The notes: generated from the sequence alone by a model not told the origin. Positions 7,498 to 18,181 are shown, numbered from the stretch's first letter. The stretch: DNA of 64,000 nucleotides from an uncultured Verrucomicrobiae bacterium (GCA_937775205.1 CALKBX010000023.1:21946-85945), one strand, 5' to 3'. Program-made: numbers and translations.

Positions 7498-8676
7498 ATG
7501 ATTGTTTGCGTAGCGTTGGTTGCGGGGTTGGTTTTGCAGGCCGCGCCAAAGGTTGCCGCGCCGCCGGCCAAGGTGCGGGCGGCGTTGGGGCTCGATGTGT
7601 TTTACCAAAAGCACGTGGACGTGGGCGGGTTCTCGATTGTGTCGTCAAAAAATGTCTCGGACTACGCACTGCTGGAGGCGGCGTATCTCATCCGCCAAAT
7701 GGTCGGGCCACGCGACGATATCCTGAAGGCGATGGCGAAAAATAAAGTGCGTTTTGCCATCATGGCCCATAACGAATACACCACGCAGATCCCTGAACAT
7801 AGCGACCTGCAGCCGCGGCTCTACTGGAACAAGCGCGCGCGTGGTCTGGGTGCCACGCCTGAGCGGCCGGCTGTAAGCTGTGGCGAGGAAAATCTACTGC
7901 TCTACCCGAAAGACCCCTACTCAACGGAAAACATTCTTATCCATGAACTTGCCCACGCCATTCACCAGATGGGCTTATCGGAAACCGATCCCACCTTTGA
8001 TGAGCGGCTCGAGGCCACTTATGAGGCCGCCGTGAAGCAGCGGCTCTGGAAAGGGAAATATGCCGGTCGCAACCATTACGAGTACTGGGCCGAGGGAGTG
8101 CAGTCATGGTTTGGCACCAACCGGGAAAATGATTTCGACCACAACCATGTGAACACACGCGTTGAGCTGAAACAATACGATCCACGCCTTGCCAAGCTCG
8201 TGAAGGAAGTTTTTGGCGATGGCAAATGGCGCTATCAACGGCCGGCGGCCCGCAAACCCGCGTCTGCGCACCTCAAGGGCTACGATGCCAAGAAGGCGCC
8301 CACCTTCGCCTGGAGTGCTCCATCAAAAACGTGGTACAAGCGATTCGAATCCGGGCTAGAGTCCCTTGCGCCGGACAACGCCTTGACGCTGCAGCTTATT
8401 TCGCCCAAGTCGGAAAATTGGCGCTCGCCGCGCACGCCTGATCGCACACGCATTTATATCTCCAATGCCAGCACTCGTTCCATTCGTCTGGAATGGATTG
8501 ATTTTACCGGCAACCCCCGTTCTTTTGGAGCCGAAATGCGCCCCACCGATCATACTCAGCAACAAACCTACGCTGGCCACGTTTGGCGACTCGTAGACGA
8601 CAAAACCAATACCGTATTGCACTACTTTGTGGCGACCAAGTCTCCGGGCAAACTGATCTACAAACCCGCCAAATAA
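7498..8676 (+). CDS. Putative secreted zinc metallopeptidase with C-terminal VHL-beta-like domain
   Basis: The ATG at 7498 opens a typical signal peptide (MIVCVALVAGLVLQAAPKVAA); the frame is open 38 codons further up but those codons do not look coding. The catalytic part has ILIHELAHAIHQMG (HExxH near residue 149), followed by YWAEGVQSWFGTN about 50 residues on, which supplies the likely third ligand Glu. Residues about 318-385 (IYISNASTRSIRLEWIDFTG, then QQQTYAGHVWRLVDD, then TNTVLHYFVA) match the pattern of the von Hippel-Lindau beta domain (human pVHL: IFCNRSPRVVLPVWLNFDG, then SYRGHLWLFRD). The last 119 bases of that domain occur again, almost unchanged, at 12,952-13,070. The peptidase family is not certain. 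Confidence 0.75.
   Translation: MIVCVALVAGLVLQAAPKVAAPPAKVRAALGLDVFYQKHVDVGGFSIVSSKNVSDYALLEAAYLIRQMVGPRDDILKAMAKNKVRFAIMAHNEYTTQIPEHSDLQPRLYWNKRARGLGATPERPAVSCGEENLLLYPKDPYSTENILIHELAHAIHQMGLSETDPTFDERLEATYEAAVKQRLWKGKYAGRNHYEYWAEGVQSWFGTNRENDFDHNHVNTRVELKQYDPRLAKLVKEVFGDGKWRYQRPAARKPASAHLKGYDAKKAPTFAWSAPSKTWYKRFESGLESLAPDNALTLQLISPKSENWRSPRTPDRTRIYISNASTRSIRLEWIDFTGNPRSFGAEMRPTDHTQQQTYAGHVWRLVDDKTNTVLHYFVATKSPGKLIYKPAK
8546..8664 (+). repeat. 119-bp direct repeat, copy A (end of VHL domain)
   Basis: By eye this differs from copy B at 12,952-13,070 at only three positions, all C/T. It encodes the last 40 residues or so of the VHL-beta-like domain. The two copies lie on either side of the first PSD1-DUF1501 cassette. 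Confidence 0.93.
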
Positions 8677-8714
8677 AAGTGACTACCATCCGTCAGTGAG
8701 TTGCATTTACCTGC

Positions 8715-9008
8715 GTGCTGGTTTCCGGCGCGGTGCACGCGGTCGATTTCCAACGCGATGTGCGGCCCATCCTCGCCGGCCATTGTTTTAAGTGCCACGG
8801 CCCTGATGACAAGGCGCGCAAGGCGAAGCTGCGGCTGGATATGCGGCCGGAGCAGGATGTGCTGAAGGAGATTTTGCTGCGCATTGACCACACCACGCAA
8901 CAGACCTTCGCCGGCCACGTCTGGCGCCTCATCGACGACAAGACCAACCGCGCGCTGCACTACTTCATCGCCCCCAAGGCGCTGGGGAAGTTGATTCTCA
9001 AGAATTAA
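8715..9008 (+). pseudogene. Chimeric ORF: cytochrome c start joined to half a VHL-like domain
   Basis: 97 codons from a GTG. The first half, [20 protein letters not shown] and [15 protein letters not shown], is the heme-binding start of a PSD1 protein and shares a 44-base exact stretch with the second PSD1 copy near 13,250. The second half, [20 protein letters not shown] and the following [18 protein letters not shown], is the second half of a VHL-beta-like domain, a diverged relative of the one ending at 8,676. The signal peptide is truncated (only LVSGAVHA remains). It is an open frame, but it looks like a recombination scar rather than a designed protein: neither domain is complete. Confidence 0.6.
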
Positions 9009-9056
9009 GTTGGCTTGCTCATCGGGCCGAAATTCGGGAACATCACCCCACACAAA

Positions 9057-11371
9057 ATGAGAATCTTTTGGAGCTTAATTTTTCTGGGAGGAGTGGCAGC
9101 GACACTGTCCGCGGCACCCGTTGACTTCGCGCGTGAAGTGCTGCCGATTCTTTCCAACAAATGCTTCGTCTGCCACGGGCCGGATGGGGAGGAGAAAAAG
9201 GTGCTGCGGCTGGACTCCTTTCAGGAGGCGACGCGCGACCTCGGCTGGATACACGGCCATCGACCCAAAGCAACCGAACGAAAGTGAGTTGCTCATGTGC
9301 GCCTGCACGACAAGGAGGAGCCGATGCCGCCGCGCAAGGCGGAGAAGCAGTTGACAGCGGCCGAGCGCGATGTCCTGACGCGTTGGGTGAAAGGGCGGCG
9401 GGAAGTACGCGAAGCACTGGGCGTTCGTCCCGCCGAAAGAAGCTGCGGCCGGACTGGACGGGCAATGCGGTGGATGCGTTGGTGGGGCGGCAGCTGAATG
9501 CGCAGGGGGTTAAATTCGCGCCGGAGGCGGACAAGGCGACGCTGGCGCGGCGGGTGGCGTTGGTGCTCACAGGGCTTCCGCCGGAGCTCCGCGTTGTTGG
9601 AAAAATTCTTAGCGAACAAGAAACCAGACGCGTACGAGCGACTGGTCGATGCGCTGCTGGCGAGCCCGCACTACGGCGAGCATCAGGCGCGGTATTGGCT
9701 GGACGCGGTGCGCTACGGCGACACGCATGGGCTGCACCTCGACAACAAACGCGCCATTTATCCGTACCGCGACTGGGTGGTGCGTGCGTTTAATAGCAAT
9801 CAGCCGCTGGACGAATTCATTACGTGGCAATTGGCCGGTGACCTGTTGCCTAAGCCGACGCTTGCGCAGCTGGTGGCTACCGGCTTTGTGCGCATGAATC
9901 CTTCTACGGCCGAAGGCGGCGCGATTCCAGCAGAGTTTCAGGCGAAGAATAATTTTGATCGTGTCGAGACGTTGGGCACCGCGCTACTCGGCATGTCGCC
10001 TCACCTGTGCGCGCTGCCATACGCACAAGTATGATCCGATTCCGCAGGTGGAGTACTATAGCATGATGGCGTTTTTCAACAGCACTGCCGAGTCCTCGAT
10101 GGATGGTAATCGCTACGAATATGGCCCCACGGTGAAGGCACCGGCGGACATCGCGGCGTGGGAAAAGTGGGAGGCGATCAATGCTCGGCACGTGAGCCTC
10201 ACGAAACAGGCAGGAAAAAATACGGATCTAAAACCCGAGGTGGACGCGCTCGCAAAACAGATCGCCGATTTGAAAAAAAAGTTTGTATCCACGCTTGTGG
10301 CACGCGATTTGCCCAAGCCGCGCCAGATGAAACTGCTCGAGCGCGGCGAATACAATCTGCCGAAGGGCGAACCATTGCAGCCTGGGGTGTTCGCGGTGAT
10401 GGGCGCGTTACACAAGGATGCGCCGGCCAATCGCCTCGGGCTCGCGCAATGGCTCACGGCGCGCGGGCATCCGCTCGTGTCGCGCGTACTTATCAACCGC
10501 GTGTGGCAGCGCACCTTCGGCGAAGGGCTCGTGCGCACGCCGGCGGATTTCGGCTTGCAGGGCGAGCAGCCGACGCATCCGGAACTGCTAGACTGGCTGG
10601 CGGTGGATTTGCAGGATCGCGATTGGAACCTCAAGGCGATGCTGCGGCTGATGGTCACCAGCCGCACGTTCAAACAAAGCTCGGCGTATCGCGGACAGGT
10701 CGATGACCCCGAGAACCGTCTGTGGGCGCGCGGGCCCAGTCATCGGCTGGACGCGGAGGCACTGCGCGACGTGGCGCTATGGGCGAGCCGTTTGCTCGAT
10801 AGCTCAATGGGCGGCGAGGGCGTGAAGCCTTATCAGCCCGGTGGTCTGTGGAAGGCGCTGATGCATCCGGGTAGCAACACGAAAAATTATGTGACCGACA
10901 AGGGCGCGCGCCAGTATCGCCGCAGCCTTTATGTGTACTGGAAGCGTACAAGTCCGCACCCAATGATGACGCTCTTCGACGCGCCGAGCCGCGAGAGCAG
11001 TTGCGTGAAACGCTCGCGCACAAGCACGCCCTACGCAATCGCTGGCGTTGCTCAATGAAAAACAACGCGTGGAGATGGGGCGCATGCTTGGGCAACGGTT
11101 GCTACAAGAGGCGAAGGATGACGCGGGCCGCTTGAACCTGCTCTTCACGCTGGTGGCCAGCCGCAAGCCGAATGTTGCTGAACGCGTCGCATGCATGAAT
11201 CTTTTCAGCAAATTAAAAAAGCGTTACGCGGGAAACGCGAAGGACGCGGAGGCGTATTTGTCCATCGGCGATTCGCCGCGGGACATAAAACTGAATGCTG
11301 CCGAGCACGCGGCGTGGTCGCAACTGGCCATCACTGTGCTAGCCAGCGACGTGGCTCTTTGGGTTTATTAA
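9057..11371 (+). pseudogene. PSD1 cytochrome (DUF1549/DUF1553), copy 1, broken by about seven frameshifts
   Basis: Starts with an ATG and signal peptide MRIFWSLIFLGGVAATLSAA, then FAREVLPILSNKCFVCHG (first heme site). The protein can be followed only by changing frame near 9,245, 9,298, 9,393, 9,439, 9,588, 9,998 and 11,029. Landmarks in order: [70 protein letters not shown] (second heme site); RLGLAQWLTARGHPLVSRVL; VKPYQPGGLWKAL; and the C-terminus ending [17 protein letters not shown]. Six of the seven breaks are single extra bases and the one at 9,298 fits two extra bases. A continuous chain would have roughly 760 residues. The DUF1501 partner begins 16 bp later and is intact. Confidence 0.88.
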
Positions 11372-11387
11372 TTTGGAAGGAATGATG

Positions 11388-12878
11388 ATGAACGACTTGT
11401 TTCATGAAACGGAATTGATGATGACACGCCGGCAATTGTTCGGGCGCTCGGCGCTCGGGCTTGGCACGGCGGCGATGGCGGGGCTGATGGGGCGCGATTC
11501 GCTGGGCGCGGATTCGAAGAACGGGATGCACCATCCGGCCAAGGCGAAGCGAGTGATTTACCTTTTCATGAGTGGCGGGCCATCACATCTGGATTTGTGG
11601 GATTACAAGCCGAAGATGCGCGAGATGTATGGCAAGGATTTGCCAAAGGAAGTGCGCGATGGTCAACGCATCACGGGTATGACCTCGCGGCAAAAGACGC
11701 TGCCGGTGTGCCCGACAAAATACAAGTTCACCAAGCAGGAAAACAACGCCGACGGCGTGTGGGTGAGCGAGTTGCTGCCGCACACGGCGACTGTGGCCAA
11801 GGAATTGTGCGTGGTGCACACGGCGTTTACCGAGGCGATTAATCATGACCCGGCGATTACGTACATCCAGTCGGGCAGCCAAATCCCCGGCCGGCCGAGC
11901 CTTGGCGCGTGGCTAAGCTACGGTCTCGGCAGCATGAACGAAAATCTGCCGAACTATGTGGTAATGCACGCGCGGACGAAGCACCCGGAGCAGAGCCTGT
12001 TTGGCCGCCTGTGGGGCTCGGGCTTCATGTCGTCGCAACATCAGGGAGTATTACTGCGCAGCCAGGGCGATCCGGTATTGTATCTGAATAACCCCGCCGG
12101 CGTGACGCGCGGTGACCGGCGTGCACAGCTCGATGCGCTCACCGCTCTGAATCAGGCGCAGCACAAACGCTTTGCCGACCCTTCGATGTTGGGGCGCATC
12201 AAGCAACACGAGATGGCCTATCGCATGCAGGCATCAGTGCCGGAATTGATGGATTTGAGCAAGGAACCCGACTCGACTTTCAAGCTCTATGGTAATGATG
12301 CCAAGACGCCTGGCACGTTTGCAGCGTGCTGCTTGAACGCTCGCCGACTGGCAGAGCGCGGCGTGCGCAACATCCAGATTTTCCATCGCGGCTGGGACGC
12401 CCATGGCAACCTCGCCGGCGAGCACGGCAACCAATGTAAAGATGTTGATCAAGGCAGTGCCGCGCTTATCAGGGATTTAAAAAACCGTGGCCTGCTCGAC
12501 GACACATTGGTGGTGTGGGGTGGTGAGTTTGGCCGCACGCCGTATTGCCAGGGCAAACTGGGTAAGGACAATTACGGGCGTGACCATCACCCTCGCTGCT
12601 TCTCCGTCTGGATGGCCGGCGGCGGCATTAAGCCCGGCATCACCTATGGCCGAACCGACGATTATGGCTATAACATTGCCGACGCCGATGGAAACATGCT
12701 CAAGCCGCAGCCACAAAAGGACAAGTGGACGCCGGGCACCATGCACATCCACGACCTCAACGCCACCATCCTGCATCAGTTGGGCATCGATCACCACAAA
12801 CTAACCTATCGCTATCAAGGCCGTGACTTCCGCCTCACCGACGTCCACGGCCACGTGGTCAAGGACATCATCGCGTGA
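11388..12878 (+). CDS. DUF1501 protein with twin-arginine leader (partner of PSD1 copy 1)
   Basis: 496 residues from the third of three consecutive ATGs; the sequence GGAAGGA at 11,375-11,381 sits at a good ribosome-binding distance from 11,388. The leader is [21 protein letters not shown]. The family core is complete: [80 protein letters not shown] and [19 protein letters not shown] short insertion ([20 protein letters not shown]) before the last motif makes it longer than its paralogues. Its reading frame is undamaged over 1.5 kb although the PSD1 gene just upstream has about seven frame breaks. Confidence 0.95.
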   Translation: MNDLFHETELMMTRRQLFGRSALGLGTAAMAGLMGRDSLGADSKNGMHHPAKAKRVIYLFMSGGPSHLDLWDYKPKMREMYGKDLPKEVRDGQRITGMTSRQKTLPVCPTKYKFTKQENNADGVWVSELLPHTATVAKELCVVHTAFTEAINHDPAITYIQSGSQIPGRPSLGAWLSYGLGSMNENLPNYVVMHARTKHPEQSLFGRLWGSGFMSSQHQGVLLRSQGDPVLYLNNPAGVTRGDRRAQLDALTALNQAQHKRFADPSMLGRIKQHEMAYRMQASVPELMDLSKEPDSTFKLYGNDAKTPGTFAACCLNARRLAERGVRNIQIFHRGWDAHGNLAGEHGNQCKDVDQGSAALIRDLKNRGLLDDTLVVWGGEFGRTPYCQGKLGKDNYGRDHHPRCFSVWMAGGGIKPGITYGRTDDYGYNIADADGNMLKPQPQKDKWTPGTMHIHDLNATILHQLGIDHHKLTYRYQGRDFRLTDVHGHVVKDIIA

Positions 12879-12941
12879 AGCTCGGCTTTGCCACGGCAAT
12901 TCTTCCGGAGCTGTGGCTGGTTACGACTGCATTGAGGTGAT

Positions 12942-13082
12942 ATGCTGGCCGCCGATCATACTCAGCAACAAACCTACGCTGGCCACGTTTGGCGACTCGT
13001 AGACGACAAAACCAATACCGTATTGTACTACTTTGTGGCGACCAAGTCTCCGGGCAAACTGATTTATAAAGCCCGGAAGTGA
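12942..13082 (+). pseudogene. VHL-like domain fragment (46 codons)
   Basis: An ATG-initiated small ORF reading MLAADHTQQQTYAGHVWRLV and onward to GKLIYKARK, i.e. the last strands of the VHL-beta-like domain with only a four-residue start added. It corresponds to the 3' end of the gene at 7,498-8,676 and carries no catalytic part. Too short to fold as a VHL domain; read as a duplicated gene end. Apart from it and the repeat, the region 12,879-13,147 shows nothing. Confidence 0.6.
12952..13070 (+). repeat. 119-bp direct repeat, copy B
   Basis: Copy of 8,546-8,664 with three C/T differences. About 135 bp further on, as after copy A (about 80 bp), comes the heme-binding start of a PSD1 gene that is also shared between both places. 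The order VHL end, then cytochrome start, therefore recurs at both ends of the first cassette. Confidence 0.93.
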
Positions 13083-13147
13083 AAAAATCTGTCCAGATCC
13101 CCTAACGGCGGGAGTGATAGTTCAATGAAGGATAATCAAACTTTTTA

Positions 13148-16063
13148 ATGGTCGCTTTTCGATCATTGCTGACGATGGTCATTTTGACTGTTGGTTCCTT
13201 AATGGCCGTAGATTTCCAGCGGGATATCCGCCCGGTTCTGGCGTCACATTGTTTTAAGTGCCACGGCCCTGATGACAAGGCGCGCAAGGCCAAGTTGCGG
13301 CTGGATGAGCGGCCGGATGCAGGACCAGTTAAAGCAGATTATTACTCGAACGCATCGACCATCACGGATCCTGAGGAACTGATGCCGCCACCGGCCGCGA
13401 AAGAAGCCACTGTCAGCTACACAGCAAAAGAATATGCTGCGCGCAATGGGTCAACGACGGTGCCGAATATACTCAGAGCACTGGGCGTTCATCGCACCTC
13501 AATCATGCCGCCCCGGCCGAAAGTCAAAGCAGGCCGACTGGCCGCGACAACTGATCATGGACTCGCTTCATCGCTTGCGCGCATTGGAGAGCATGCGGGA
13601 CTAAAGGCCATCGCTCGAGGCCGATCGCCACCGGTTGATCCGCCGCCTCTCGCTGGACCTTATCGGCCTGCCGCCCACGCCGGATGAGGCGCAAGCGTTT
13701 ATCAAGGACAAGCGGCCCGACGCCTACGAACGGTTGGTGGATCGGCTGTTGGCCAGTCCGCATTATGGCGAGCGCTGGGCGCAGCCGTGGCTGGATCTCG
13801 CGCGCTACGCCGACACCAATGGTTACGAGAAGGATCGCCCGCGCTCCATCTGGCCGTGGCGCGATTGGGTGATCAAAGCGCTCAATGCCGATCTAGCCGT
13901 TCGATCAATTCACCATCGAGCAATTAGCCGGTGACCTGCTGCCCAACGCCACGCAGGCCCAGCGCGTTGCCACCGGCTTTCATCGCAACACCATGGTCAA
14001 CGAGGAGGGCGGCATCGACCCGTTGGAGTTTCGGTTTTATGCGCTGGTAGATCGGGTGAACACCACGGCCACCACCTGGTTGGGCCTTACGCTCGGCTGC
14101 GCCCAATGCCATACGCATAAGTTCGATCCCGTGCCGCATCGTTCCTACTATCGAGATGATGGCGTTCCTGAACAACGCCGCCGAGCCGGAGCTGGCCGCT
14201 GTCCTACGCCTCGCAGCAGATACGGCCCAGCGAGGAAGCTCGTTAAGGAGATTGCCGCTGCTCAAGCTTGCCAAGCTGCCACTGGACGAAAAGAAGTTTG
14301 CGGCGTGGCTTGCAGGCTCGGCCGAGCCGAAGCGCTCGACTGGAGATACGCTCCGTCCTACCCAAGCGAGAGGACACGAATCTCGGCTGGATGGAACTTG
14401 AGGACGACGGCTCGCTTTTCGTGCAGGGCGACACGAGCAAGCACGACACGTACGAGCTGGAGTTTAAGAGCTTGCCCGCGGGCATCACCGCCCTGCGGCT
14501 GGAGGCGCTTGCCCGATGAGCGCCTGCCCAAGGGCGGCCCGGGCCGCGCGTATTATGAAGGGCCGAAGGGAGATTTCTTTTTGAGCGAACTCAACGTGAC
14601 CGCCGATGGCCGGCCGGTGAAGTTGTCCGGCGGCACGGAAAACTACGCCAAGCAATGGATCGGCAAGGGCAAGCCCGGCGCGCTGGCCGCGTTGGATGGC
14701 GACCTGCAAACTGGCTGGTCCGTCAGCGGGCGGGAAGGCAAGGCGAGTCAGGCTGTGTGGCAATTCGCCGCGCCGCTCACGGCCAAGACGCTCAAGTTGC
14801 GGCTGGATTTCAGCCGGCATTACTCGGCGAGCCTCGGCCGGTTCCGCATCGCTGTCACCACCAGTCAAGCGCCCCGCCAAGGCGCAGGAAATCCCCGCTG
14901 AGTTTGAAGCCATGCTCGCCGAGCTCGGCAGACTGCGCTCGGCAAACAAGGGCTGTTCATCCTGCGCTATTATTATCTCGAAAGCTCTGCGGACATGGCC
15001 GCCGCACGCAAGCCGATCGAGGCGCTGCGCAAAAAGCTGCCTAAGCCGCCCACCACATTGGTGATGCAGGAGCGTCCATTCGCCCAGCCGCGCGCCACGC
15101 ATCGGCATCATCGCGGCGAGTTTTTGTCCCCACGCGAAGTGGTACGACCTGAAGGTGCTACCGTTCCTGCCGCCGCTGGCCAAGGATCAGTCACGCGAAT
15201 CGCCTCGGCCTCGCCCGATGGCTTGGTGGATCCACGCAACCCGCTCACTGCGCGCGTCGTCGTAAACCGCTACTGGGCCGCGCTCTTCGGTCGCGGGCTG
15301 GTGCGCACGCCGGATGATTTCGGCTACACCGGTATATGCCCACGCACCCGATGTTGCTCGATTGGCTTGCGCTGGAATTCATGCGGCAAGGTTGGTCGCA
15401 GAAAAAACTCCACCGCCTGATCGTCACCAGTGCAACCTATCGCCAAAGCACGGGCGCGCGCTTTCGTCTGCCAGCCGAGCAAATCCGCGACTCGGTGCTG
15501 CGTGTGAGTGGGCTGCTGCATCCAAAAGCTCGGCGGCCCCAGCGTGTTTCCGCCGCAACCCAAGAGCATGGGCGAGGGCATTTACGGGGGTGGTGGATGG
15601 AAGACCAGCACGGGGCCGGATCGTTACCGGCGCAGCTTGTACACCTACAAAAAACGTTCCATGCCCTTCGCCATGCACGACACCTTTGACGCCCCCAGCC
15701 ACGAGACTTGCGTGGCTCGGCGTGATCGCTCCAACACCCCGCTGCAAGCGCTCACGCTGCTCAATGACAAACTCTTCCTCGAGGCCAGCCGCAAGCTCGG
15801 CGAATGGGCCATGACTCAAAAAGGCGGCGAGACCGGCATTGCCCGCGCACTTTTCCAACGCTGCCTGACGCGTCCGCCGGATTCGAAGGAGCAAAACTTA
15901 ATGATGAACTTTTACCACACCCAACTCGCGCGTTTCCAAAAAGGCGAAGCGAAGGCCGAGCCACTAGCCGGCAAGGGTGAGGGCGATGTGAACCACCGCG
16001 CGGCTTGGACGGCGTCTGGCACGCGTGCTTTTAAACACTGATGAATTCATTACCCGCAACTGA
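13148..16063 (+). pseudogene. PSD1 cytochrome (DUF1549/DUF1553), copy 2, broken by about twenty frameshifts
   Basis: ATG 13148, leader MVAFRSLLTMVILTVGSLMA, first heme site [19 protein letters not shown]. After codon 60 the frame changes repeatedly. The recognisable pieces in order are: [56 protein letters not shown] (after a shift near 13,894); CAQCHTHKFDPVPHRSYY (second heme site); FLNNAAEPEL (shift near 14,152); [94 protein letters not shown]. Every break I reconstructed is repaired by removing one or two bases. A segment before the [12 protein letters not shown] motif also seems missing. The repaired end, LARVLLNTDEFITRN, stops at 16,061-16,063 and overlaps the ATG of the intact DUF1501 gene by 23 bases. 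Confidence 0.85.
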
Positions 16064-17447
16064 TCCGCAATCGGTCACGCGCCGGCACTTTTTTAACGAG
16101 TGCGGTTACGGCGTGGGCAAGCTGGCGTTGGCTGGGTTGTTGACCGATACCCTTGGCAAGGCGCGACCCGCGCACTTCGCGCCGAAGGCCAAGGCGGTGA
16201 TTCACCTTTTCATGGCCGGCGCGCCGAGCCAGTTGGAGCTCTTCGACAACAAGCCCAAGCTCAAGGCGCTGGAGGGCAAGCCGCTGCCGCCTTCGGTAAT
16301 CGGCGATCAACGCTATGCCTTTATCCAACGCGATGCCGCCGTGTTGAGCCCGCGCTTTCCGTTTGCCAAACACGGCCAGTGCGGCACGGAGCTTTCGGAC
16401 AAGTTGCCGCATTTGGCGAAGGTGGTGGACGACGTCGCCATCATTAAGTCGATGTATACCGAGCAGTTCAATCACGCACCGGGACAAATATTTTTTAACA
16501 CCGGCTTTCCCCAACCCGGCCGGCCATGCCTTGGCTCGTGGCTGAGTTACGGGCTCGGCGCGGCCACCGATAATCTGCCGGCCTTCATCGCGATGTCTAC
16601 TGGCGGCGGCATCAGCGGCGGCTCGGCACTGTGGTCGGCCGGCTTCATGCCCGGCAAACACGCGGGCGTGCGCTTGCGCAACTCAGGCGATGCCATCCTT
16701 AATGTCAGCAGTCCCACCGGCGTGGACGCGAAACTGCAGCGTGATTCGCTGGATCTCATCGGCGCGCTTAATCGCCGCCGGTTGGCCATTGAAAACGACC
16801 CGGAAATTGCCACGCGCATTGATGCTTACGAGATGGCGTTTCGTTTGCAAACCAGCGCGCCGGAATTGATGGATCTGAAAAGTGAACGGCCCGAGACGCT
16901 GAAGCTTTACGGTGTTGATCCCAAAAAACCATCCTTCGCGCGCGCGTGTCTTTTGGCTCGGCGGATGATTGAGCGCGGGGTGCGTTGTGTGAATATCATC
17001 CACTCCGGCTGGGACGCCCACTCCAATGTCGCGGGTAATGTGACCAACAATGCGCGCGCGACCGATCAGGGCAGCGCGGCCCTGATCACCGATTTAAAAC
17101 AGCGCGGCCTGCTTGAGGATACACTGGTGATCTGGGGCGGGGAATTTGGGCGCACGCCTATGGTGGAAAGTAATCCCACGCTCAACCGCAAGCTGGGTCG
17201 TGATCATCACCCGCAGGCCTTTAGTTTGTGGATGGCCGGCGGCGGAGTGAAAGGCGGTATGACCTTGGGGGCGACTGATGAACTGGGCTTCCATATCGCT
17301 GAGCGCCCAGTGCACATTCATGATCTGCAGGCGACCATCCTGCATCTACTGGGGCTGGACCATGAACGGCTGACCTTCCGCCACGGCGGACGCGATTACC
17401 GGCTCACCGATGTGCACGGCAAGGTGGTGAAGGAAATTCTGAGTTAG
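16041..17447 (+). CDS. DUF1501 protein with twin-arginine leader (partner of PSD1 copy 2)
   Basis: 468 residues. Leader VTRRHFFNECGYGVGKLALA. Core motifs: HLFMAGAPSQLELFDNKP (GAP in place of the usual GGP), [59 protein letters not shown], and the terminal FRHGGRDYRLTDVHGKVV. Start ATG 16041 overlaps the reconstructed end of the PSD1 gene, so the two were translationally coupled in the unbroken operon. The frame is undamaged. Confidence 0.95.
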   Translation: MNSLPATDPQSVTRRHFFNECGYGVGKLALAGLLTDTLGKARPAHFAPKAKAVIHLFMAGAPSQLELFDNKPKLKALEGKPLPPSVIGDQRYAFIQRDAAVLSPRFPFAKHGQCGTELSDKLPHLAKVVDDVAIIKSMYTEQFNHAPGQIFFNTGFPQPGRPCLGSWLSYGLGAATDNLPAFIAMSTGGGISGGSALWSAGFMPGKHAGVRLRNSGDAILNVSSPTGVDAKLQRDSLDLIGALNRRRLAIENDPEIATRIDAYEMAFRLQTSAPELMDLKSERPETLKLYGVDPKKPSFARACLLARRMIERGVRCVNIIHSGWDAHSNVAGNVTNNARATDQGSAALITDLKQRGLLEDTLVIWGGEFGRTPMVESNPTLNRKLGRDHHPQAFSLWMAGGGVKGGMTLGATDELGFHIAERPVHIHDLQATILHLLGLDHERLTFRHGGRDYRLTDVHGKVVKEILS

Positions 17448-17452
17448 TAAGG

Positions 17453-18178
17453 CTAAGGGTTTTTTGCCGCGGCCTTCCTTTTCTGCGCAAAGAGCCACTC
17501 CCAGAGTTTTTCCTCTGCATAGGCCGGGCCCCATGAGCCGTGGCCCACACCAGCGTACTCGGTATAGATCGGTTTTCCGCCGGCTTTCTTGAGGGCCGCC
17601 ACCATTTCCCGGCTGTGACGGGGGGGAATCAACGAATCCTTTTCACCGTGAAATATCCAGATAGGCAAGTGCACGATCTTCTTGGCCTGATCGGGTTGGC
17701 CACGGCCACACACGGGGACGGCAGCGGCAAAGAGGTGGGGTTCAGCCAAAATGGCCGAGTAAGTGCCGAATCCTCCCATGGACTGGCCGGTCACATAAAT
17801 GCGCGAGGGATCAATGGGGTGTTCCTTGAGGGATGACTTGATAAGTTCAATCAGGGCGGCAAGCGGCGCGCCATCCCACCTTTGATTGGGGTCAACAGTG
17901 GGGGCAATGATGTAGCAAGGATACTTCTGGCGCATGGCCGGCTGGGAGAGCGCCTTGTTGGCCGCACAATTGCCTTGCCATTTTTTGCTTCCGCGCCCGC
18001 CAGCACCGTGCAGGGACACGACCAGTGGATATTTTGTGTCGGGCTTAATCTTGGCGGGCTTGAGGATGGCATAACGCAGCAGGGTTCCCTTGGAATCCTT
18101 GAACTCCGTCTGCACAAAGCCCGCAGCGTGGAGGGTTGCACCAAGGCTAAGGGTCAGTAAAAGAGTGAGTAATTTCAT
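17453..18178 (-). CDS. Secreted alpha/beta-hydrolase (LpqC / PHB-depolymerase-like esterase)
   Basis: 241 residues with a signal peptide ending near residue 19. Alpha/beta-hydrolase landmarks: VVSLHGAGGRGSKKW (oxyanion loop), nucleophile G-Q-S133-M-G-G, Asp181 in HGEKDSLIPP and His213 in GVGHGSWG, a complete catalytic triad. The pattern is that of the feruloyl esterase/PHB depolymerase-like group used on plant or algal polymers; the true substrate is unknown. Its ATG lies 3 bp after the stop of the propeller lipoprotein gene, so the two form an operon transcribed leftwards. Confidence 0.85.
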   Translation of the reverse strand: MKLLTLLLTLSLGATLHAAGFVQTEFKDSKGTLLRYAILKPAKIKPDTKYPLVVSLHGAGGRGSKKWQGNCAANKALSQPAMRQKYPCYIIAPTVDPNQRWDGAPLAALIELIKSSLKEHPIDPSRIYVTGQSMGGFGTYSAILAEPHLFAAAVPVCGRGQPDQAKKIVHLPIWIFHGEKDSLIPPRHSREMVAALKKAGGKPIYTEYAGVGHGSWGPAYAEEKLWEWLFAQKRKAAAKNP

Positions 18179-18181
18179 AAC

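Noticed and set aside
13148..16063. Programmed ribosomal frameshifting as explanation for the PSD1 breaks
   Set aside because: About twenty shifts in one gene without slippery sites or common context cannot be decoded efficiently.
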